Origin: Endozoicomonas euniceicola | GTDB lineage: Bacteria > Pseudomonadota > Gammaproteobacteria > Pseudomonadales > Endozoicomonadaceae | NCBI RefSeq assembly: GCF_025562755.1 | Contig: NZ_CP103300.1 | Span: 3,783,001-3,847,000, forward strand | DNA: 64,000 bases | Direction: 5' to 3' | Part shown: positions 1-6,632 of the stretch, in pieces | How the letters are laid out: each line of letters opens with the position of its first letter | How positions within the stretch are numbered: position 1 is the stretch's first letter | The notes under the pieces: model-generated | The model's database searches: none | What the model saw: only the letters and a program-made list of their open reading frames with translations | What the model was told of the DNA's origin: nothing | Program-made: the position numbers and the translations under genes

Positions 1-1970
1 CCTCGGTTTTGCAGGTGCAGACCACCGGGGGAACAGACCTGACCATTGCTCCCTTTCAGGGGGATATCTCTGTCCTGCCAGAAAAACAATATGAACAACA
101 GTACAGAGCCATTCTGGAGTACCTGTCCCGGCAAAGGAGAAAGTCTGAAGAGATAGGCCGGCGAACAAGATGCTGGACAAACGCCATGTCAAGGTTAGCC
201 CCTGAAAAACCGGACGAAGTGTTAAGGCAGGAGCAGAAAATAAAGGAGCTGCGAGCGCCTGTCAGGTTCCACTACTCACTGGCACACCGTTCGGCCCTGC
301 AGGATGAAACGTTCTGTTTTTTTACGAACAAGATGGAGGGAAGAAAAGTTGTGTTGACTCCCGACAATAACCTTTCTGCCTGCTCCCCTGTTTCTCTGCC
401 ATCGGGGAGCATGGTTGACCTGTCCAATGGTTCCAAAAGAAATCCTCCACCCGTTGATAAGCCAGCAGCTACGAAGAGCAAAAAAAGAAAACTCAGCACC
501 AGTAATAGTGAGAGCCCGCAGAGTGTCACAAATCCGCAGACCGAGGGTTATCCCGTGATACCGGATATCCTCATAAAACAGGAAGAAAATGTCATTGAAT
601 TTGGTGAAAGAAAAGTCTTGACAAGTGCTGAACTGTTTATCATCAAGCCGGAAAGCGGTATTACCAGAAAACCGCCAGAACCGCCTTTCAAAACAAATTG
701 CAAGATTCTGGGTGCCCCGGCATTCTGGAAACTTTTTACTAAGAAAAAGCGACAGCAACTGAAAAACAGGATATTGGAATATATTAATAAAACCAATGAA
801 GAAAGAGAGGCGCACATCGAAGGTCTGGTCAGAGAGGTGCGGTACGAGGCAAACGAGGGCGACCCTTACCAGGCTCTGGACGGGCAAAAGCATGTGGTAG
901 CCGCCAAAAAACTGTCCAAGGGTACTGTACTGGGACATTACCGGGGCTCTCTCTGGTTGATAGATGAGAATGCCCCGTCTCCGGAGTGTGGTACGTTAGA
1001 CCAGCAAATATCCTATTCCGTTAACTGTGACTACAAAGGAGAAGAAGCCACGGATGATTGTCAGGAAATGTACTGGCTTTCAGGTTATGACGACGGCAAT
1101 ATTTTTTCCTGTGTTAACGACTGTACCGTCACCAGCAATGCCGACGACAATACCGGTACTGTAGAGCCAAACGTCAGTTTCATTATTGTTTATATGGATG
1201 ATTTCCCCGTGGTTATGGTCGTGACAACAAAGGATATCCCGGAGGGCAAAGGACTCTGGCTGAGCTATGGAAAACCTTACTGGGACTATAAAAACGAACC
1301 GGTTGTAGTGCCCGACGGTGATGACGATCATAGCGGAGCCGGGGCAAAAAACAAAAAATGTGCGTGTGATGTGTGTGGAAGGATATTTACTAAACCCCAT
1401 CACCTAAGAGACCACAAACGCACCCATACAGGGGAGAAGCCTTATGAATGCGGTGTGTGTCAAGAGAGATTTACTCAACTTGGAGGCCTCATAAGACACG
1501 GGTACCGCCACACAGGGGAGAAGCCTTATGAGTGCGATGTGTGTGGAAAGGGATTTACTCAGACCGGAGACCTCGTAAGACACAAACGCATTCACACAGG
1601 GGAAAAGCCTTATGGGTGCGATGTGTGTAAAAAAAGATTTAATCAACTCAATCACCTCATAGTACACAAACGCACTCACACCGGGGAGAAGCCTTATAAG
1701 TGCGATGAGTGTCAAAAGGGATTTGCTCACTCCAGTGACCTCACATTACACAAACGCACTCACACCGGGGAGAAGCCTTATAAGTGCGATGAGTGTCAAA
1801 AGAGATTTTCTAACCCGGGAAACTTAGCAGCACACAAACGAACCCACACCGGAGAGAGGCCCTATGAGTGCGATGTGTGTGAAAATAGATTTACTTACTC
1901 CAATAACCTCGCAAGACACAAGCGCACCAAACACAAGAACCTTCCAACAGAGCAACCGCCACAGCAATAG
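1..1970 (+). CDS. SZ1: SET/C2H2 zinc-finger protein, 5' part outside window
   Basis: The reading frame is open from base 3, so the signal peptide and about 150 further residues lie left of the window; the TTG at 9 is not a real start. Seven fingers follow the SET domain, with helix residues (-1 to 6) KPHHLRD, QLGGLIR, QTGDLVR, QLNHLIV, HSSDLTL, NPGNLAA and YSNNLAR. The N-terminal region has the rare GDISVLPEKQ allele, shared only with SZ2 and SZ25; the other copies have SDSPGLPDQQ or close variants. Fingers 3, 6 and 7 recur identically in SZ24, and finger 4 nearly so, tying the two ends of the window together. The Ser-Thr run after the nuclear localisation motif has a single ST unit. Confidence 0.93.
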   Translation, partial: SVLQVQTTGGTDLTIAPFQGDISVLPEKQYEQQYRAILEYLSRQRRKSEEIGRRTRCWTNAMSRLAPEKPDEVLRQEQKIKELRAPVRFHYSLAHRSALQDETFCFFTNKMEGRKVVLTPDNNLSACSPVSLPSGSMVDLSNGSKRNPPPVDKPAATKSKKRKLSTSNSESPQSVTNPQTEGYPVIPDILIKQEENVIEFGERKVLTSAELFIIKPESGITRKPPEPPFKTNCKILGAPAFWKLFTKKKRQQLKNRILEYINKTNEEREAHIEGLVREVRYEANEGDPYQALDGQKHVVAAKKLSKGTVLGHYRGSLWLIDENAPSPECGTLDQQISYSVNCDYKGEEATDDCQEMYWLSGYDDGNIFSCVNDCTVTSNADDNTGTVEPNVSFIIVYMDDFPVVMVVTTKDIPEGKGLWLSYGKPYWDYKNEPVVVPDGDDDHSGAGAKNKKCACDVCGRIFTKPHHLRDHKRTHTGEKPYECGVCQERFTQLGGLIRHGYRHTGEKPYECDVCGKGFTQTGDLVRHKRIHTGEKPYGCDVCKKRFNQLNHLIVHKRTHTGEKPYKCDECQKGFAHSSDLTLHKRTHTGEKPYKCDECQKRFSNPGNLAAHKRTHTGERPYECDVCENRFTYSNNLARHKRTKHKNLPTEQPPQQ

Positions 1971-2020
1971 TCTACACTCCCACCAAAATCACCCAATAGC
2001 CCAATTCTACGGACTCCACA
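1971..2020 (+). repeat. Invariant 50-bp intergenic spacer (first of 24)
   Basis: Every pair of neighbouring units is separated by exactly 50 bp between the TAG stop and the next ATG. All begin TCTACACT and contain CACCC(A/T)ATAGCCCAA or a close variant. Two 3' types exist. Type A ends in CTACGGACTCCACA, GGACACCACA or GGACACTACA and precedes SZ2, 5, 6, 9-13, 15-19 and 22-24. Type B ends in (A/G)ATGACTCCGCA or TCCGTA and precedes SZ3, 4, 7, 8, 14, 20, 21 and 25. I see no AGGAGG-like ribosome-binding site at the usual distance from the ATG, no -35/-10 pair and no hairpin followed by a T-run. The starts of the other spacers are one base after each listed gene end. Confidence 0.95.
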
Positions 2021-4363
2021 ATGGGCAAAAAAAATAACGCTTCAGTCTTTGTGTTTTCAAAAAAAATGCTGGCAGTGGTGTTTCTGCTGTGGCTGGCTGT
2101 CATGGTGGACAATACCCGTGGAGAATGGGTAACACCAGCTTCTGTACATCAGGGCGGGATTGCTCATGTTGCTTCAAGGCTCTGGCTTCAGCAACAACCC
2201 GTGCTTAAATCCGCTATTGATGAAAAAGTCGCGGTTTCAAAAAGATCGGCAGCGGTGGTTATTCTGGTAGAAGACGACGGTTTTAGTGTACTGGCCACTG
2301 AGCCGGCAGTCTTCACATGGCAGGATGCGTGTAATGCCACCACGCATTCCGACATGACCCGGCATCTGCGCTGCCACGACCCCAATGCCCTGCTGACCGG
2401 GTTAAGAGCCACACTGCAGTTTAGTCACAGCGGGGAGTCTGTGCAGGTGACCGGGTTTGCCTCGGTTTTGCAGGTGCAGACCACCGGGGGAACAGACCTG
2501 GCCATTGCTCCCTTTCAGGGGGATATCTCTGTCCTGCCAGAAAAACAATATGAACAACAGTACAGAGCCATTCTGGAGTACCTGTCTCGGCAAAGGAGAA
2601 AGTCTGAAGAGATAGACCGGCGAACAAGATGCTGGACAAACGCCATGTCAAGGTTAGCCCCTGAAAAACCGGACGAAGTGTTAAGGCAGGAGCAGAAAAT
2701 AAAGGAGCAGCGAGCGCCCGTCAGGTTCCATTACTCACTGGCACACCGTTCGGCCCCGCAGGATGAAACGTTCTGGTTTTTTACGGACAAGATGCAGGGA
2801 AGAGAAATTGTGCTGACTCCCGACAATAACCTTTCTGCCTGCTCCCCTGTTTCCCTGCCATCGGGGAGCATGGTTGACCTGTCCAATGGTTCTAAAAGAA
2901 ATCCTCCGCCCGTTGATAAACCAGCAGCTACGAAGAGCAAAAAAAGAAAACTCAGCACCAGCACCAGCACCAGCACCAGTAATAGCGAGAGCCCGCAGAG
3001 TGTCACAAATCCGCAGACCGAGGGTTATCCCGTGATACCGGATATCCCCATAAAACAGGAAGAAAATGTCATTGAATTTGGTGAAAGAAAAGTCTTGACA
3101 AGTGCTGAACTGTTTATCATCAAGCCGGAAAGCGGTATTACCAGAAAACCGCCAGAACCGCCTTTCAAAACAAGTTGCAAGATTCAGGGTGCCCCGGCAT
3201 TCTGGAAACTTTTTACTAAGAAAAAGCGACAGCAACTGGAAAACAGGATATTGGAATATATTAATAAAACCAATGAAGAAAGAGAGGCGCACATCGAAGG
3301 TCTGGTTAGAGAGGTGCGGTACGAGGCAAACGAGGGCGACCCTTACCAGGCTCTGGACGGGCAAAAGCATGTAGTAGCCGCCAAAAAACTGTCCAAGGGT
3401 ACTGTACTGGGACATTACCGGGGCTCTCTCTGGTTGATAGATGAGAATGCCCCGTCTCCGGAGTGTGGTACATTAGACCAGCAAATATCCTATTCCGTTA
3501 ACTGTGACTACAAAGGAGAAGAAGCCACGGATGATTGTCAGGAAATGTACTGGCTTTCAGGTTATGACGACGGCAATATTTTTTCCTGCGTTAACGACTG
3601 TACCGTCACCAGCAATGCCGACGACAATACCGGTACTGTAGAGCCAAACGTCAGTTTCATTATTGTTTATATGGATGATTTCCCCGTGGTTATGGTCGTG
3701 ACAACAAAGGATATCCCGGAGGGCAAAGGACTCTGGCTGAGCTATGGAAAACCTTACTGGGACTATAAAAACGAACCGGTTGTGGTGCCCGACGGTGATG
3801 ACGATCATAGCGGAGCCGGGGCAAAAAATAAAAAATATAAGTGCGATGTGTGTAGAAAGATGTTTGCTCGTTTCGTAGACTTCGTAAGACACAAGCGCAC
3901 CCACACCGGAGAGAAGCCTTATGAGTGCGATGTGTGTCAAAAGAGATTTGTTCGTTCCGAAGAACTCGTAGTACACAAACGCACCCACACCGGGGAGAAG
4001 CCTTATAAGTGCGATATGTGTCAAAAGGGATTTGTTCATTCCGGAAACTTAGCAAGGCACAGACGCGCCCACACCGGGGAGAAGCCTTATAAGTGCGATG
4101 TGTGTAAAAAGATATTTACTCAATCCGGACACCTCAAAGTACACAAACGCACTCACACCGGAGAGAAGCCTCATGAGTGCGATAAGTGCCAAAAGAGATT
4201 TTATCGACCCGAAAACCTCGCAAGACACAAACTCACCCACACCGGAGAGAAGCTTTATGCGTGCGATTTGTGTGAAAAGGTATTTGCTCACTCCGGAAGC
4301 TTAGCAAAACACAAGCGCGCCCGACACAAGGAACCCCCAACAGAACAACCGCCACAGCAATAG
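2021..4363 (+). CDS. SZ2: exported SET/C2H2 zinc-finger protein (reference copy)
   Basis: This 780-residue copy serves as the reference map. Residues 1-34 form a signal peptide: a basic start (GKKNN, SKK), a hydrophobic core LAVVFLLWLAVMV and probable cleavage after TRG before Glu35-Trp36. Residues 35 to about 205 are an unrecognised region. Residues 285-347 are a Ser/Thr/Pro linker with the nuclear localisation motif K305-S-K-K-R-K310 and a sumoylation-type I344-K-Q-E347. The SET-like domain spans about 445-585: a KGTVLGHYRG opening, N519-IFSCVND replacing the NHSC box, EPNVSF, then DIPEGKGLWLSYG with the candidate catalytic Y575. Six fingers start at C608: RFVDFVR, RSEELVV, HSGNLAR, QSGHLKV, RPENLAR and HSGSLAK. 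Family knowledge predicts lysine methylation and DNA binding; host nuclear action is inferred. Confidence 0.9.
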   Translation: MGKKNNASVFVFSKKMLAVVFLLWLAVMVDNTRGEWVTPASVHQGGIAHVASRLWLQQQPVLKSAIDEKVAVSKRSAAVVILVEDDGFSVLATEPAVFTWQDACNATTHSDMTRHLRCHDPNALLTGLRATLQFSHSGESVQVTGFASVLQVQTTGGTDLAIAPFQGDISVLPEKQYEQQYRAILEYLSRQRRKSEEIDRRTRCWTNAMSRLAPEKPDEVLRQEQKIKEQRAPVRFHYSLAHRSAPQDETFWFFTDKMQGREIVLTPDNNLSACSPVSLPSGSMVDLSNGSKRNPPPVDKPAATKSKKRKLSTSTSTSTSNSESPQSVTNPQTEGYPVIPDIPIKQEENVIEFGERKVLTSAELFIIKPESGITRKPPEPPFKTSCKIQGAPAFWKLFTKKKRQQLENRILEYINKTNEEREAHIEGLVREVRYEANEGDPYQALDGQKHVVAAKKLSKGTVLGHYRGSLWLIDENAPSPECGTLDQQISYSVNCDYKGEEATDDCQEMYWLSGYDDGNIFSCVNDCTVTSNADDNTGTVEPNVSFIIVYMDDFPVVMVVTTKDIPEGKGLWLSYGKPYWDYKNEPVVVPDGDDDHSGAGAKNKKYKCDVCRKMFARFVDFVRHKRTHTGEKPYECDVCQKRFVRSEELVVHKRTHTGEKPYKCDMCQKGFVHSGNLARHRRAHTGEKPYKCDVCKKIFTQSGHLKVHKRTHTGEKPHECDKCQKRFYRPENLARHKLTHTGEKLYACDLCEKVFAHSGSLAKHKRARHKEPPTEQPPQQ
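2027..2034 (+). other. A8 tract at codons 3-5 of the start region
   Basis: Codons 3-5 of almost every unit are an uninterrupted run of eight A residues, and a second A8 run covers codons 14-16 just before the hydrophobic core of the signal peptide. The first run is A7 in SZ10 (22446-22452) and SZ22 (54080-54086), which puts the first ATG out of frame. Long homopolymers this close to a start are typical sites of slipped-strand frameshifting. Confidence 0.7.
2951..2983 (+). repeat. Hexanucleotide Ser-Thr (AGCACC) variable repeat
   Basis: Directly after the nuclear localisation motif lies a run of AGCACC units encoding Ser-Thr. Unit number differs between copies: one in SZ1, 4, 5, 11 and 12; two in SZ7, 9, 19 and 25; three in SZ8, 10, 15, 16, 21, 22 and 24; four in SZ2, 6, 14, 17, 18 and 23. 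The length changes always keep the frame. The divergent SZ3 has a non-repetitive Ser-rich stretch instead. Confidence 0.85.
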
Positions 4364-4413
4364 TCTACACTCCCACCAAAATAACCCAATAGCCCAACTC
4401 TGATGACTCCGCA

Positions 4414-6582
4414 ATGGGCAAAAAAAATAACGCTTCAGTCTTTGTGCTTTCAAAAAAAATGCTGGCAGTGGTGTTTCTGCTGTGGCTGGCTGCCATGGTG
4501 GACAGCGCCCGTGGAGAATGGGTAACACCAGCTTCTGTACATCAGGGGGGGATTGCCCATGTTGCTTCAAGGCTCTGGCTTCAGCAACAACCCGTGATTA
4601 AATCCGTTATGGATGAAAAAGTCGCGGTTTCAAAAAGATCGGCAACGGTGGTTATCCTGGTAGAAGACGACGGTTTTAGTGTACTGACCACTGAGCCAGT
4701 AGTTTTCACATGGCAGGATGCGTGTAATGCCACCACGCTTTCCGACATGACCCGGCATCTGCGCTGCCACGACCCCAGTGCTTTGCTGACCGGGTTAAGA
4801 GCCACACTGCAGTTTAGTCACAGTGGGGAGTCTGTGCAGGTGACCGGGTTTGCGTCGGTTTTGCAGGTGCAGACCACCGGGGGAACAGACCTGGCTATTG
4901 CTCCCTTTCAGAGTGATAGCCCGGGTCTGCCCGACCAGCAATATGAACAACAATACAGAGCCATTCTGGAGTACCTGTCCCGGCAAAGGAGAAAGTCTGA
5001 AGAGATAGATCGGCGAACAAGATGCTGGACAAACGCCATGTCAAGGTTAGCCCCTGAAAAACCGGACGAAGTGTTAAGGCAGGAGCAGAAAATAAAGGAG
5101 CAGCGAGCGCCCGTCAGGTTCCATTACTCACTGGCACACCGTTCGGCTCCGCAGGATGAAACGTTCTGGTTTTTTACGGACAAGATGCAGGGCAGAGAAA
5201 TTGTGCTGACTCTCGACAATAACCTTTCTGCCTGCTCTCCTGTTCCCCTGCCATCGGGGAGCATGGCTGACCTGCCCAATGATTCCAAGAGAAAGCATTC
5301 AGTTGTTGATAAACCAGCTATAAAAAACAAAAAACGAAAACAAAGCAGCACCAGCAACAGCGGGAGCCAGCAGAGTGTCACAAATCCGCAGGCCGGGGCA
5401 ATGGCTGGTCATCCCGTGAGACCGGATATCCCCATAAAACAGGAAGAAAATGTCGTTGAATTTGGCAAGAGAAAAGTCTCGACAAGCGCTGAACTGTTTA
5501 TTATCAAGCCGGAAAGCGGTATTACCAGAAAACCGCCAGAACCGCCTTTCAAAACAAATTGCAAGATTCTGGGTGCCCCGGCATTCTGGAAACTTGCTAC
5601 TAAGGAAGAGCAACAGCAACTGAAAAGCAGGATATTGGAATATATTAATAAAACCAATGAAGAAAGAGAGGCGCACATCGAAGGTCTGGTTAGAGGGGTG
5701 CGGTACGAGGCAAACGAGGGTGACCCCTACCAGGCTCTGGACGGGCAAAAGCATGTATTAGCCACCAAAAAACTGTCCCGGGGTACTGTACTGGGGCATT
5801 ACCGGGGTTCTCTCTGGCTGATAGACGAGAATGCACCGTCTCCGAAGTTCGGTACATTAGACCAGCAAAAATCCTATTCCGTTAACTGTGACTACAAAGG
5901 AGGAGAAGAAGCCACGGATGATTGTCAGGAAATGTACTGGCTTTCAGGTTATGACGAAGGCAATATTTTTTCCTGCGTTAAGGACTGCACCCTCACCAGC
6001 AATGCCCATGACCATACCGGCACGGTACAACCAAACGTCAGGTTCATCATTGTTTATATGGATGATTTTCCCGTGGCTATGGTCGTGACAACAGAGGACA
6101 TCCCGGAGGGCAAAGGGCTCTGGCTGAGCTATGGAGAAACTTACTGGGACTATAAAAACGAACCGGTTGTGGAGCCCGACGGTGATGACGATCATAACGG
6201 AGCCGGGGCAAAAAATAAAAAACACGAGTGCGATGTGTGTGGAAAGAAGTTTGCTCGTTCCGAACACCTCGCAAGACACAAGCGCACCCACACCGGAGAG
6301 AAGCCTTGTGAGTGCGATGTGTGTCAAAAGAGATTTACTCACTCCGGAGATCTCGTAAGACACAAACGCAGCCACACCGGGGAGAAGCCTTATGAGTGCG
6401 ATGTGTGTCAAAAGAGATTTACTCAATCCGGAAGCCTCACAAGACACAGGCGCCGCCACACAGGGGAGAAGCCTTATGAGTGCGATGAGTGCCAAAAGAA
6501 ATTTTCTCGACTCGAATACCTCGTAAGACACAAGCGCACCCAACACAAGGAATACCCAACAGAACAACCGCCACGGCAATAG
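4414..6582 (+). CDS. SZ3: divergent SET/C2H2 zinc-finger protein
   Basis: This intact 722-residue copy has the full domain order of the gene at 2021 but is the most divergent member. The signal peptide ends SARG before Glu-Trp, a good Ala-X-Gly cleavage site. Its linker reads KHSVVDKPAIKNKKRKQ, so the basic KNKKRK motif is kept although the surroundings changed. It has an extra AGAMAGHPVRP segment before the conserved IKQEE. Its SET region differs (LATKKLSRGTV, PKFGTLDQQK, YDEGNIFSCVKDC, HDHTGTVQPNVRF), but the SYG tyrosine is retained. Four fingers: RSEHLAR, HSGDLVR, QSGSLTR and RLEYLVR. It probably escaped recent gene conversion and may show which residues are constrained. Confidence 0.9.
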   Translation: MGKKNNASVFVLSKKMLAVVFLLWLAAMVDSARGEWVTPASVHQGGIAHVASRLWLQQQPVIKSVMDEKVAVSKRSATVVILVEDDGFSVLTTEPVVFTWQDACNATTLSDMTRHLRCHDPSALLTGLRATLQFSHSGESVQVTGFASVLQVQTTGGTDLAIAPFQSDSPGLPDQQYEQQYRAILEYLSRQRRKSEEIDRRTRCWTNAMSRLAPEKPDEVLRQEQKIKEQRAPVRFHYSLAHRSAPQDETFWFFTDKMQGREIVLTLDNNLSACSPVPLPSGSMADLPNDSKRKHSVVDKPAIKNKKRKQSSTSNSGSQQSVTNPQAGAMAGHPVRPDIPIKQEENVVEFGKRKVSTSAELFIIKPESGITRKPPEPPFKTNCKILGAPAFWKLATKEEQQQLKSRILEYINKTNEEREAHIEGLVRGVRYEANEGDPYQALDGQKHVLATKKLSRGTVLGHYRGSLWLIDENAPSPKFGTLDQQKSYSVNCDYKGGEEATDDCQEMYWLSGYDEGNIFSCVKDCTLTSNAHDHTGTVQPNVRFIIVYMDDFPVAMVVTTEDIPEGKGLWLSYGETYWDYKNEPVVEPDGDDDHNGAGAKNKKHECDVCGKKFARSEHLARHKRTHTGEKPCECDVCQKRFTHSGDLVRHKRSHTGEKPYECDVCQKRFTQSGSLTRHRRRHTGEKPYECDECQKKFSRLEYLVRHKRTQHKEYPTEQPPRQ

Positions 6583-6632
6583 TCTACACTTCCGCCGAAA
6601 TCACCCAATAGCCCAACTCTAATGACTCCGCA

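Noticed and set aside
276..938. Long minus-strand open frame (220 codons) repeated under the SET region of nearly every unit
   Set aside because: It is antisense to a conserved coding frame. It persists only because the units are almost identical, has no start signal and resembles no known protein.
1404..1730. Minus-strand frames over the finger region with repeated LIALIRLLPGV-like segments
   Set aside because: They are the periodic complement of the 84-bp finger repeat, not membrane proteins. Their period and length follow finger number.
1971..2020. Promoter or terminator in the 50-bp spacer
   Set aside because: I could not find a convincing -35/-10 pair or a hairpin plus T-run in any of the 24 spacers.
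2188..2412. 74- and 63-codon minus-strand frames in the N-terminal region of each unit
   Set aside because: They are shadow frames inside a better-supported plus-strand gene, without independent signals.
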